Below are positions 22,601 to 30,631 of a DNA stretch of 48,549 nt, one piece after another; within the stretch, counting starts at the first letter, position 1; every line of letters starts with the position of its first letter. The notes under the pieces were generated by a model. The model was given only the letters and a program-made list of their open reading frames with translations. It made no database searches and was not told the DNA's origin. The stretch spans positions 273,298 to 321,846 of the forward strand of contig NW_019091449.1 in NCBI RefSeq assembly GCF_001949145.1, read 5' to 3'. The stretch comes from Acanthaster planci (taxonomy: Eukaryota > Echinodermata > Asteroidea > Valvatida > Acanthasteridae). Made by a program: the position numbers and the translations under genes.

Positions 22601-24535
22601 TTTGGGCAAGGAAAAAGGGACGAAAAGCAGAAAAAGGACCAAAAAAAGTTTTCCAAACATTACGATGTCAGTAAAATTGATTGATTTATTTTTCTAAAGA
22701 TAACCCTTACCCACCTCAAATCCTCTGAAATCCTCTGAGTGGTTTTGGAGGATTTCAGAGGACTCAGGATGAATGATGATTGGAACATTGGAGGATTTTG
22801 GAGGATTGAGGATGAATGGTGATTGAAGCATGGAGGATTTTGGAGGATTGAGGATGAATAGTGTTTTAAAGGATAGAGGATTTCAGAGGATTGACGCATG
22901 CTGATTTAAAAGCTGGAGGATTTTGGAGGATTGAGTTTGAATGCTGATTGAAGTACTAAAAATCAGTCAAATAGTAGTGGTGCTTATGGTCACACATTAT
23001 ACTGTTTATAATATACATGCATCCAAGGGCAGTGTGTTCCATTGTTCACTGCTGCTGGTCATAAATTACACAATTTCTCAACTGCAGTGTGTTAAAACAA
23101 AGGCACGTGTCTGCTATGTTTATGCAAAAGTAAAGCCGTTAGCCAACTCCTCAAAAAAACAGCTTCAGCCCAGCAACCAACCTGATGTGCCAAACCCTTC
23201 CCCTCCCCCAAGAAACAAAAAAGCCCCTCCTCCCAAAAAAACAAAGCAGGACCATGGAGGATTTTGTAGGATTGAGGATTCAGGTTTCTTTCATTTTGTG
23301 CATAAGCCAAAAAATGGAGGAGTTTGGAGGATTGAGGATGAATGCAGTTTTTGAAGTTGGGCAATTGGAAGATTTTGGAGGATTGAGGATGTGCCCTAGT
23401 AAAATGGCCCCAGTGGGTCAAGGTTAAAGCATATTGAAATGTTTCCATTTCAGTTTTTTAATGCTTTCATAAATGGCTGGTTAATGGTTAGATTGGAGGT
23501 GGACGTCAAGATACAGATGATATCTATGTTTCTCTCATGTACTCTGGATTATTGTAAATATTTTCGGACAGAAGGATTGAGGGGGAGTCTAATGCTACAA
23601 TACGGAATTTCATTTTGATTTCCTCTGTTCATGCATGCATTTAAGCATCTGAAACACACATGGTCATTCACAGCCTAAGTTATCGGTCTCACATTCGCCA
23701 GAGATTTCACACCTTTTTGAAATAGAGGCGCAAAACTGAAACCTTTCAAGGTTGGGACTTGCAGAAGGAGGTGGCTTAAACAGAACAAGGCTCCACTGAA
23801 CTAACATCGGACATTCATTAAAAATGCACCCTTTGGCGCCCCAGTCAATCTTGTTTCCTACGTGACTGTGCATGTGTGAAGACCAGGCTGATTTTGACGA
23901 GCAGTGAGCGTAATCAGAAGCGATATGACGAGGAGGTTTTGATTCAAGGCCTGTCACAATTCAATGACACAGTATATGTGTTCGAATGTCCTCTGAATGT
24001 TCTTGTGTCATGGCAGTTATGGCCTCTGATTGCAACTGAAAAATGGTTAATACCAAGAATTGCACTACAAACATGCTCGTGACTTTGAAGGTTGGAGCAG
24101 GAATGTGTTATGGGAAGGCTTGAAGTTGACAAAAATCCAGCAGTATCCAGTGAGTTTTTTGCTTTAGATAAACATGGTAAGTCGTACTATAAAATAAATA
24201 AACAAAACAAAACAAAAACACTCTTACGCCACTTTCTTTCAGATTTTTTATTCAAAACACTTTCGGCCTTGTCCCGATGCATTGCACCTGAGGATGCTAC
24301 AATAGGATGTTGAATTTTTTTCTTCACCTCTGTTTGAAATGACGTGCCTTCTAAGATTGATTTATCTGTTTTCCCCCCAATCTTGACAGATGCCTTCGAC
24401 CAGCAGTATCGCCAGGCCTTCTACAAGCTGGAGAAAGAGAACGGGCCCTTCGGCAAGCTGCTCATCACTGATGACAAACCGCCCCCCTTGTCGGTCCAGA
24501 TGTGCAGGAAGGCGTTTGGGGACCTGTTACTGTAG
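1447..24535 (+). CDS. DENND4: DENND4-family Rab GEF, C-terminal part (split gene, 5' end outside window)
   Basis: Gene-level entry for the exons listed separately. DENND4 proteins (DENND4A/B/C, fly Crag) are large cytoplasmic and vesicle-associated exchange factors that load GTP on Rab10 and act in exocytic and basolateral trafficking; this is family knowledge. What the sequence shows is the family's C-terminal region: a cysteine knuckle followed by [16 protein letters not shown], the [12 protein letters not shown] strand, an acidic and Ser/Thr-rich linker, then [30 protein letters not shown]-like [30 protein letters not shown] and a terminal [10 protein letters not shown]. Phases join without a break from the 3190 exon to the stop (0-1-2-0-0-2-1-stop). 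The catalytic DENN module and N-terminal MABP domain are upstream of the window. Family assignment is very likely; paralogue identity (A, B or C) cannot be told from this part, and most invertebrates have one copy. Confidence 0.93.
2717..2787 (-). repeat. Short interspersed element with TTAACCCTAA-type ends, copy 1
   Basis: Reverse-complement copy of the family also found at 5312 and 6495. Read on the minus strand it carries the shared core GTAAAATAGTATTGAAATTG followed by GAGGA and ends in TAGGGTTAA. Its other end has decayed (TTGAACCCC). About 70 bp, non-coding, MITE-like. Confidence 0.65.
2990..3013 (+). CDS. DENND4: Candidate DENND4 microexon encoding the CPxC second cysteine pair
   Basis: After a CAG at 2989 the sequence reads TGT CCT TGC TGC ACT TGG CAA TTT (CPCCTWQF) and then GTAAGT, a consensus donor. 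DENND4 proteins have a CPFC motif a few residues before the (V/L)P(F/L)LN(I/V)xxRDF strand, which in this gene starts in the exon at 3190, so position, length and content all fit. Against it, the upstream exon leaves two bases over. The CPCC reading therefore needs either one extra base at 1619-1621 (ACAAAG instead of ACAAG) or an exon beginning at G2989 with a CA acceptor. Alternatively the exon is skipped and 1621 joins 3183 in frame. Chance resemblance is possible. Confidence 0.45.
3190..3436 (+). CDS. DENND4: DENND4 exon: [12 protein letters not shown] strand and acidic linker
   Basis: It reads [20 protein letters not shown], matching the family block after the CPFC knuckle, then a Ser/Thr-rich stretch and a strongly acidic tract ([15 protein letters not shown], about 3393-3435). 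The donor is AGCAAG/GTCAAT at 3437 and the exon ends with one base of the next codon, which fits the following exon. The start is uncertain. The CAG at 3187-3189 gives phase 0. The better acceptor TTTCTGCAG at 3182 adds seven bases (T, then Ala-Gln) and joins the 1621 donor directly in frame. Linkers of this kind in DENND4 are variable and probably disordered. Confidence 0.88.
3437..4968 (+). other. DENND4 intron, 1.5 kb
   Basis: GT at 3437 to TTTAAACAG at 4968. No coding or RNA gene was recognised. One TACATGTA lies at 4240-4247. The sequence is otherwise unremarkable. Confidence 0.8.
4969..5179 (+). CDS. DENND4: DENND4 exon: basic and Ser-rich linker
   Basis: The acceptor is TTCTTTAAACAG. 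Joined to the G left by the previous exon the frame opens [14 protein letters not shown] and continues through [20 protein letters not shown] to [18 protein letters not shown]. The RRRSSS cluster is a typical basophilic-kinase consensus (inferred phosphosite; not proven). There is no known fold here; it is linker between the zinc-knuckle block and the conserved C-terminal domain. The donor AATGG/GTAAGA at 5180 is strong, and two bases are carried into the next exon 8.2 kb away. Confidence 0.88.
5312..5381 (+). repeat. Short interspersed element with TTAACCCTAA-type ends, copy 2
   Basis: Begins TTAACCCTTACCCCCTAGGG, has the core AAATCGTATTAAAATTGGAG followed by GACTGAGGACTG, and ends TTAGGGTTAA. 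The ends are near-perfect inverted repeats of about 9-10 bp. It is 70 bp long, like the copy at 6495. Confidence 0.75.
5990..6200 (-). repeat. Dispersed repeat family A, copy 1
   Basis: About 210 bp whose reverse complement matches 31299-31484, including shared blocks such as GGGGGTGTTCGGGAA and TTGACTTCTTTTGAC, and GTCTGTGTGCGC at one edge. Conceptual translations of the two copies look alike in one frame (GGVRE(Y/S)ESK), but both carry stops, so coding origin is unproven. Confidence 0.7.
6495..6564 (+). repeat. Short interspersed element with TTAACCCTAA-type ends, copy 3
   Basis: Begins TTAACCCTAACTCCCTGGGG, has the core TAAAATCATATTGAAATTGG followed by AGGGTTGAGGACTG, and ends TTTGGGTTAA. 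Same orientation and same length as copy 2, with about 80% identity by eye. Confidence 0.75.
7815..7877 (+). repeat. Short tandem repeat, about 22 bp x 3
   Basis: Three units of CAT-NN-(T/C)GACCTAAATCC(A/C)AA, the last one degenerate. It lies inside the 8.2-kb DENND4 intron. Confidence 0.75.
12705..12763 (+). repeat. Short interspersed element with TTAACCCTAA-type ends, copy 4 (short form)
   Basis: Begins TTAACCCTAACCCTCCTCAA and ends GTTAGGGTTAA. The middle core is missing, but GTTGGAGGATTGAAGAGTG matches the right part of the other copies. The palindromic arms are longer here (CCCTCCTCAATCCT against GGAGGATTGAAGAG), so this copy could fold into a hairpin. Confidence 0.65.
12770..12990 (+). 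mobile_element. tRNA-derived SINE fragment
   Basis: GGGTCCTGGGTTCAAATCC is a pol III B-box in a tRNA-like setting. It is followed by TTGTGTCCGTGGGCAAGCCA and CTCCACTCATGCACTCCAC, which resembles the body shared by many tRNA-SINEs of aquatic animals (TGTGTCCTTGGGCAAG). No good A-box is seen upstream, so the head is truncated or decayed; the 3' limit is a guess. It starts right after the TTAGGGTTAA end of the element at 12705-12763. Confidence 0.6.
13381..13666 (+). CDS. DENND4: DENND4 exon: start of the conserved C-terminal domain (SPLVLRKE...HPIIFWNL)
   Basis: The acceptor is CCTTCTCCAG; one T completes a glycine codon. The frame then runs [15 protein letters not shown] and, after a Gly/Ser/Pro-rich stretch, [20 protein letters not shown] followed by [28 protein letters not shown]...NEG...HP(I/L)(I/V)FWNL is the signature that opens the last conserved region of DENND4 proteins. 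The exon is clearly GC-richer than the surrounding introns. The donor is AATTTG/GTAAGC at 13667, phase 0. An open frame on the opposite strand over the same bases is a shadow of this exon. Confidence 0.95.
13667..14261 (+). other. DENND4 intron, 595 bp
   Basis: GT at 13667 to TTTCCCCTCAG at 14261. Nothing else was recognised. Confidence 0.85.
14262..14345 (+). CDS. DENND4: DENND4 exon: [10 protein letters not shown] block
   Basis: An 84-nt exon of exactly 28 codons, phase 0 at both ends. It reads [20 protein letters not shown] and then YSESRDNT, directly continuing FWNL from the previous exon; WN(L/M)xWYFxRL(N/D)(L/F)PxxLPGL is the family pattern. The acceptor has a good pyrimidine tract (TTTCCCCTCAG) and the donor is AATACT/GTAAGA at 14346. 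It is easy to miss because it is short and has no start or stop of its own. Confidence 0.93.
14346..14938 (+). other. DENND4 intron, 593 bp
   Basis: GT at 14346 to CTTCTTCCCAG at 14938. Nothing else was recognised. Confidence 0.85.
14939..15108 (+). CDS. DENND4: DENND4 exon: [10 protein letters not shown] block
   Basis: The acceptor is CTTCTTCCCAG. It reads [20 protein letters not shown] then [17 protein letters not shown], and ends [17 protein letters not shown]. The (V/Q)xLLWDNxxLxxxxxxPLY(V/L)LW pattern is the family's central C-terminal motif. The donor ACC/GTAAGT at 15109 is near-consensus; two bases (CC) carry over. The next exon is 7.1 kb away. Confidence 0.94.
16105..16175. repeat. 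Alternating purine-pyrimidine (TG/CA/TA-rich) tract
   Basis: Runs of GTGTACGTGCGTGTGTGTAC and related words, then ATGTATACATACTATGCATG. It is imperfect, so it is an interrupted microsatellite with possible Z-DNA character (inference). Confidence 0.6.
19191..20280 (+). repeat. Tandem array of about 175-bp units
   Basis: A conserved box close to AAAAACGTGTACAAAACC followed by TA(AT)GG(A/G)GAAAA starts at 19191, 19348, 19550, 19725, 19897, 20071 and about 20250, giving spacings of 157, 202, 175, 172, 174 and about 179. Units 3 and 4 are nearly identical over their whole length (ending CCAGTCTTTGACTTTAG). Units 5 and 6 share another body (TAAATATTCAAAA(T/C)TCAATA). Units 1 and 2 are older. Each unit has a CACGTGA- or CATGTGA-like and TGACGT-like word about 50 bp after the box. 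Non-coding, in a DENND4 intron. Confidence 0.85.
20274..20344 (+). repeat. Polypurine tract at the end of the tandem array
   Basis: About 70 bases that are almost all A and G, with runs of nine A. It follows the last array box directly and could be an A-rich tail of the element or a separate low-complexity tract. Confidence 0.75.
22230..22402 (+). CDS. DENND4: DENND4 exon: [20 protein letters not shown] block
   Basis: One G completes a proline codon. The exon reads [20 protein letters not shown], then [17 protein letters not shown] and [20 protein letters not shown]. The (R/Q)R(S/Q)(L/I)YRE(I/L)LFLS(L/F)V(S/A)LGREN(I/V)D segment is one of the most conserved in DENND4 and settles the family assignment. 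The acceptor is TGTGTTGTAG; the donor ATCAAG/GTAGGC at 22403 leaves one base that fits the last exon. Confidence 0.96.
22701..22950 (+). repeat. GGAGGATT minisatellite, block 1
   Basis: Repeats of GGAGGATTTTGGAGGATTGA followed by GGATGAATG(A/G)TGATTGAA, period roughly 55-65 bp. It starts with TAACCCTTACCCACCTCAAA and the inverted words AAATCCTCTGAAATCCTCTG, which resembles the left end of the TTAACCCTAA elements. The array may therefore have grown from such an element (inference). Confidence 0.85.
23254..23390 (+). repeat. GGAGGATT minisatellite, block 2
   Basis: Three further GGAGGATTTTGNAGGATTGAGGAT-like units separated by unrelated spacers, about 300 bp after block 1 and in the same orientation. 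Confidence 0.8.
24390..24535 (+). CDS. DENND4: DENND4 terminal exon and stop codon
   Basis: The acceptor is TTCCCCCCAATCTTGACAG. With the carried G it opens [20 protein letters not shown] and continues [20 protein letters not shown] to KAFGDLLL and TAG at 24533-24535. Family members end with a (V/P)xxW/MCRK(C/A)FG(A/P/D)xxx tail, so this is the natural C-terminus and the gene is not truncated at its 3' end. The exon is GC-rich compared with the AT-rich sequence that follows. Confidence 0.96.
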
Positions 24536-26275
24536 CGAGTGACGAAATGCTGACGCCATAAGGAGAGCGTTACCTCTCTGGATGAAATCTTCGGAAAGAG
24601 GTTGTTACACTTTGATGAAAACCGCTTTGGCTTGTAGTAACGCCGGGCTTTAAGATCCTTTTGTAGTATTATTGATTGTACTGTTTCCACATTTAATTGA
24701 ATTCCACAAGAGAAAAAGAAATTGAAACAACACATCCAGAGTTTTTGTAATAAGATGAAGGAACATCATTAGCTGTCCATGCTGAAACCCGTAGACACTT
24801 TAAAATTTATCAATATTGGGATTTCCCCCAACAGGCAGATCTAAAAACGTGTCAAAAAAGAAGAATGACTGGTTCCTTTGGGCCGTTCCTGGTTGATTAG
24901 CTTTATCTGCTTGCCATATTCACACTCCAGAAGAAATTGAAATGGAATTCCTCAGTGTTAAAGCACGGAACGAATTCTGGCCTTGAGGTTTATGCTGATG
25001 GTTTCTTGGTAGACTTCTTCCTTGACAGGTTCAGACTAGAGCCCCGGGCGGTTACACTGCATGATGCTTTAAAGCTGATTGTCAAAGATTGGGAATTTCT
25101 TGGGACTTTGTTGAAGACAAGGAGGTTTTTTCCTCCAGTGGAACGTGCTACACGTGCATGTATGAGTTTCCTCTATAGTCGGTGCTGATTTTCAGTTCAT
25201 CTTAATGTATTTTGCCTGTGAAGAGGATCAAAGCAGATTGTCGCTGTCACGTGATAGAGTCCCTTACGTTTACTTCCAGTTATTCCCTTATGGGAGGCTG
25301 CACAACGATTTCAAATACGAGTAACAGGGGATGTGCAAGCACTTAATTCGTAAAGAATTTCTTTTTCACATCACGGCTCTCAACAGGAGTAGTTTTCCTT
25401 TTCCTGAAAGGGCATGCTGCTTTTATACTGCTCTTTCAAGTAAGAAAGCCAAATTAATTTAATCAGAGAGTAAATTGTGCCTATTATAATGTGATGATAT
25501 GTTCACATCCAGCATCAGTGGTGTAATGGGGGAGGGGGCTGGCCCCACTCCATCCCTATGCTTGAGGCCTGACACCCCCCCCAAGAAAGCCTTAGTCAGA
25601 GTTTTGACTGTGACCGAAATCACCGAATCCATTGAGTGCCCCCCTCTATGGAATGAGGGCGCCCAGGTGCCCCCCTGCAAACCTATTCCAGTCATGCCAC
25701 TTTTTGGGGCTGGAATAAGAAAGAGTAAAAAAAAAAAACTACTTGGATTCATTTCAAATGCTTCGAGTGTAAGGTGTGCAAAAATGCAGGCTGGGCTATG
25801 TGGCCCTTGGGTCCTTGACACGGCTCAGCATGTTACCTTGTGTGTGATTGGCTGTGCCGTGTGGACTGTGATTGATACTACATTTTGATTGGATGATTGG
25901 TGGTAGAAGAAAGCGCCACATGGCTGAGGGCCAATTCCTGTGAATTTGTAGGGTTTTCCCCTTTTATGTACAAATATTTACTTGTTTTCTCTGTATATGA
26001 TGCCTGTGGAATACATAACTGGAATCCCCAAGATACAGAGTTTTGTATATGAGATAAATCTTTAATTCAATCGAGAGTTGCATGATATTTGTTCATCTTT
26101 ATATCAATTGTTATTTTTTGTTATGCTCTTTTTCCTGATATCGAATCGGAAATATCTTCTGGTAACTTTTACCAAAATTTTTCTGTTTTATTGCAGGGTG
26201 TGCTTTTATCAAAAGAAGAATATTTTTCCACATCCGGGTTAATTTGTGTTATCTTTTTATTTCTTCATTACTATA

Positions 26276-26281
26276 AATAAA
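26276..26281 (+). terminator. Candidate polyadenylation signal AATAAA
   Basis: First AATAAA after the DENND4 stop codon, 1.7 kb downstream, in an AT-rich stretch with T-rich sequence before and after it. It would give a 3' UTR of about 1.75 kb, ordinary for this family. Motif only; no transcript evidence. Confidence 0.35.
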
Positions 26282-29083
26282 TTTCTCCATTACTATAAGA
26301 TAAAAAATCCACACTTTCTAAGAAAAATATTAGTCTGAATAGTTTTAAAAAAATACTTCAGACAAAAGCCAAATATGCTGGCTATACTGCGAGCGTGTTG
26401 GTGTCATTTTCAATTTGCAAACTTTTGGAGCCTGCGTGGAAACCGATGTGCCGCGAATTATCCCGATAATCAAAACTGGCAGTGACGCGCTAATCAATTA
26501 AGAAACAACCCGAAGCAGGTGCGATGTCAGCTCCAGGGAGGGGATGGTGGAAGGTGCGGGGGGGGTTGGGGGAGTAAGAAGCTACCTGTAACTCTCACTC
26601 GACGCCTACTGGTTGACCTAAGATTTCTGGGACGAGCTGATGAGATGGGACATTCCCCCAAACGTGGACTCGGGAGGGAGACGGGAGTTGGGAGTTAGCG
26701 GGGGTGGACGACAGTATTGATAAGGGTTGACGATTGACTAGAGATTGACTAGATGGTAGGAAATGCTGTAAGCTGTGAAAGCGGTCAGTGGTGAGGTAAC
26801 ATAAGGCCAACATGAATAGAATGAGAAACTCGCCATTCTAAACAAACTTGAGGAACTCCATTGTTTTTCAATTGACCCATGCAAGCGCATATTACGAGCT
26901 GTGTATTGAAGGGGATGTTTTTAATTTGAGAAACCGTGTGTTCTCCAGTTTATTGGGTTTTTTTGGTGTGTTTTATCATCAGAAGCTCAAACATTTATTT
27001 TTTTTATTTTAAAGTGAAAGGACCGGAACAAAGTGAGCACAGAACATACTGAGCACGCCGTAATGAGTGCATATAGCATATCAGTTTTCAATAGCACGTT
27101 CTGCGTGTGTTACATTATTTTAAATTGGACTCTTCGACCACAGGTCTTGTTAATATTTTCTGAAAATCAGTCTGTGAGACGTTGAACGAACCTTTTAATT
27201 CTCTTTCACTCCATTTTTGTACCCGTCGAAATCAGCATATCGTCATGATATAAATGCTTCCAGTAATAATGTGCCAACAAGAATGTTCCGTAGTCCTTTA
27301 TAACCCACTCGTTTATATATATGTACACGAAGTTGTATTAACTTTTATGCTATTCGCTCTGTTGCAAGGAAGCCGGCAAAATGATCATGAAGCGGCTATC
27401 CTTGATATTGACAAGGAGTTTATTGCACCGGAGGTTGAGTGAGAAATCACACTTTTAACGTGACCCCTTTTTAGAAGAGAGATGGAAAGTACAAGTGTCA
27501 GTTTTGAAGCTTGCCCAGACGGGAAGTCTATCTTGATTTTGATATTTAAGAGCTTTGCTTTATGGTTTTAGTTTTGGACTTATTCCCCCACGGTTTAAAT
27601 AGAATGTTTGTGCCTTTGAGGAAAGCGGTGGCAAGCCAGGAGGTTGAATTGGGCAAAGAAAAGTCGGTGTAGCATTTTAAAAATCGGTCATACCCCAACA
27701 CGAAGTTGTCCTTAGATCCAACTTGACTTGTAGGTGAAGCCCATCCTTGCTGTAGCTGATCTTCGCGTTAAGCACACCTCCCCCACCTACGATTGTGAAG
27801 TTGCCCTTTAACGGACCGACAGCGAGTGTTAATTTTTGTGACGCGATTAGCGGGTCTTTTGTCCGTTCCATACAGCCATTTCCGACAGGTGGAACGGGAA
27901 GCATAACAACCGTTGACCGTCACTGACGCAATGCCTGTCAGCGGAACAAACCAAGGCTCACCACAGCGTGGCGGTAGCTTAGTTGGTCTTGCCACGTGTT
28001 CATAGAAAGGCGAGGCATTGCAAAGAGTCGTGCGTAATCTGGTGTTTGTCACAGATGGAAGGAATCCCAAACGGAGCACTTACAAAAGTGCTGTGTTTTG
28101 ATCCCAATCCCCAGTTAATTGGGGTGGGTGGAGGGTGGGAGGGTCGCCGATCGACAAGTCAGTTTCTCACCCGATGAATTTCTCAGTAATATTGGTGTGG
28201 TGGGAGTGACGGCGCGTTGTTCCAGTGATGCGGTTAAGTTCTTCATAGGGCGTCGTAACCATTGAGTTAATTTCCGTATAATATGTATGTGCAATTTAGT
28301 CTCCATGTCTGACAAATTGTCCGCATTTTGTGCCGCCAAACCTGTAGGCACGTTATTCATTTATTTAATACCGCAGCAGACGCTGCACACAGACAACAAC
28401 AGGCCTGTTATTCTCGGCATTTTTGCCTAAAAACCCAATCGCATATTTTGCGATGATCAAGTCTCAGTTTTTGAAAAAGGGATGTTAACATATTTATGTC
28501 ATTGATCTTCCTTTCAACTGTTTTGTAATTACAACAATGAACTTCGTTAAATTGTGATACTTATGCTAATGGAATTTATTCGATAATTTTCGTTCATTTA
28601 GTTGTATATTGAGGGTTCAGGATGCAGATATTTTTTTTCTTGCCGTTTGTTTCCACCGTAGATGCGAAACACTGCAGCCCGAGTGGTGGTGATTACAGGT
28701 TTTTTTGATTATTCTGAAATTCCTAACATGGGGAACTGTAAATTAATTTCTTGCATTTTTATTTCCAGTCCTACTGCCAGAATGTGTACATTTTGTTATG
28801 TATAGTGAGGTCATTGTACAACTGATTACTAAAACCATGTCAAATGTAACTTAATATGAACATAATTTGGAAAGCAAAATTTCTGATGTATTATATCGAT
28901 GTTTCTATGATCTCCGTGACATATCAACCCATACCAACCCATGTACATTAATCTCCAGTGTTGTGTTAATACTTGACATGCCTATACTGGTCAAGTTTCA
29001 TTGTCACGTAGCCTTCGTTATCAGCCGTTTGTGTATCCGAATCTGTCCATGTGAACTGTCCCGCTCTTTGTCTTGTAAATTGA

Positions 29084-29089
29084 AATAAA
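29084..29089 (+). terminator. Candidate distal polyadenylation signal AATAAA
   Basis: AATAAA in TTGAAATAAACTCTCTGTGA, followed by a second AATAAA at 29156-29161 and then T-rich sequence near 29200. It could end a long 3' UTR isoform of DENND4 (about 4.6 kb) or belong to nothing. Confidence 0.25.
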
Positions 29090-29407
29090 CTCTCTGTGAC
29101 ATTAGTAACCAACAATAATGTCAAACTACTTCCGAGAAATACTAAGAAAACTTTAAATAAAGGTCAAAAATATTTCAATTCCATTTGGTTCGATGCTTTT
29201 TTTTTTCTCGTTTCCCATTGAGATGGGGATTGGGGTAGGGGCTTGACCGCAAGAGGAAATACGGGAACGAGTTGATATTGTTTTTGCCCGAAGCTCCGAT
29301 CATAGTGCGTCAACTGAGGTGTTTTCCCCGCCCCTCCCCCTCCCCGCGCAGCAGTGAGCAACGCAAAGGGGTAAATTGCGCTTAAACGACGTCTATCAGT
29401 AAGATTT

Positions 29408-29505
29408 GACCTCGGCCTTGAAGGGCGATGCCTCGGCCTTGGACTTGGCCTCGGAGATCTCCGGCCTCGACGAATCAATCGAGGCCGGCTCGAGGCCGCT
29501 CAATT
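29408..29505 (+). repeat. CCTCGGCCTTGG-type minisatellite with a perfect hairpin
   Basis: Repeats of CCTCGGCCTTG(G/A) with GGCCTCGG variants. It includes a perfect 10-bp inverted repeat CCGGCCTCGA (29461-29470) and TCGAGGCCGG (29479-29488) with an 8-base loop. Confidence 0.75.
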
Positions 29506-30017
29506 TCCCCTACAATTTAACATGTCTTTCAATCAAAAAATGTGGATTTTTTCTTATAATTTTTACAGTTAGGGCCTACCAACCTTCATTAAGATACATG
29601 AACATAAAAGCAGTGTCATTCATGTCAAGTTGCAACATTCTTTTCTTGGGTTCTTTGTGTTTTTTTTTTTCCTCGGTGAACCAAAATCACGTAATATGCG
29701 CACGTTCCGTAATGTCCGTGCGACGGGCACGGCCGCCGCTGCACATGTAGAATTAGAACCTTGTTGTTCGCGAACCAGTCTCACCCACACCATAGTCTGG
29801 TCCCCCGTCTTCCACTTTGCCATGAATGAGTGTTGCGGCTTTCCTAGAAGATGTTGGAGACCCTGATGTCTTTAAGATGTAACCAGCATTTTCGTCAAGT
29901 CTCTCATCATTAACCTGCCATTCAGCCGTTTGACTTCAAAATAAACAATTAATACATCTAACAAAATCTTGACCTGGTTTTGAGTGACCGATTTGATTTG
30001 TTTGGATATATAGCTGC

Positions 30018-30085
30018 CCTCGGCCTTGGTAGCTGTGGCCTTGGGGTTAAGGCCTCGGTCTTGGCCTTGGAGGTTGTGGCCTTGA
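30018..30085 (+). repeat. CCTCGGCCTTGG-type minisatellite, second site
   Basis: CTCGGCCTTGGTAGCTGTGG, then CCTTGGGGTTAAGGCCTCGG and similar words, about 500 bp after the first site. Same motif and same strand. Confidence 0.7.
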
Positions 30086-30631
30086 CTACAACACTGACGT
30101 GAATGCTTGGATGGTTGAACCATCTGGGTGCATTGCTGTAGTCTTCGTATAAGTACAAAATGAACATTGAATTCAGAATATCTACACAAGACAACGTGAA
30201 TGCAGGGACAGCAACAACCATTGTAAGGGCAAGGTAATGACGGTGGGGTTGATTTCGAGTTGTGAGAATGTGGGTGCGTTCGATTAGCTCACATGGGGCT
30301 ATACCCTTAATTGCCTGGGGTGACCACGGACGTATATAAAAAAAAATGGACTTGCAACGCCTTTGTATGAAGAAGAAGCCAACCAGCGGCCATTTTACCG
30401 AGCCGAATACAAATGCGTGGGTTGGCTCCCCTCTATTGACATCAAGNACACGTCTGTGGGGGTGACCGAGTGTGCTGTGTTAAACAAACGAGATGGTGGG
30501 GAAGAGGTTAAGCCCAAGTCAACTCGTGAAAGAAAATTCAACTCCCTCATGATAAACGTCATGGGTGTGTGCGTTTTCTCCAAAATTACCGCGCTTAGAC
30601 CATTCCAGTCACTCAGCATTCTTGTTGGGTG

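Larger units (their letters stand above)
22403..24389 (+). other. DENND4 last intron, 2.0 kb, with GGAGGATT minisatellite
   Basis: GT at 22403 to AATCTTGACAG at 24389. Minisatellite blocks lie at 22701-22950 and 23254-23390, and TACCGGTA at 22485. No other coding sequence was recognised. Confidence 0.85.
24536..29161 (+). other. DENND4 3' UTR and flanking DNA
   Basis: No gene was recognised here. The transcript end is uncertain: candidate AATAAA signals occur at 26276, 29084 and 29156. A small minus-strand open frame at 27677-27904 (75 codons) is not supported as a gene. A tRNA-like A-box with a distant B-box-like sequence lies at 27971 and 28096. CATTACTATAA is duplicated at 26267 and 26288. 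TACATGTA and TACCGGTA are absent. Confidence 0.55.
29162..30631. other. Intergenic DNA with minisatellites
   Basis: Apart from the two GGCCTTGG minisatellite sites and one ambiguous base (N) at 30447, no gene is supported. Open frames on both strands at about 30363-30694 overlap each other and look like chance. Confidence 0.5.

Noticed and set aside
22701-23390. CRISPR-like repeat-spacer pattern
   Set aside because: Units are imperfect, spacers are themselves repetitive, and the host DNA is animal; it is a minisatellite.
27960-28040. tRNA gene suggested by the A-box TAGCTTAGTTGG
   Set aside because: No B-box at the proper distance, no anticodon arm and no acceptor stem pairing; at most a tRNA-derived repeat.
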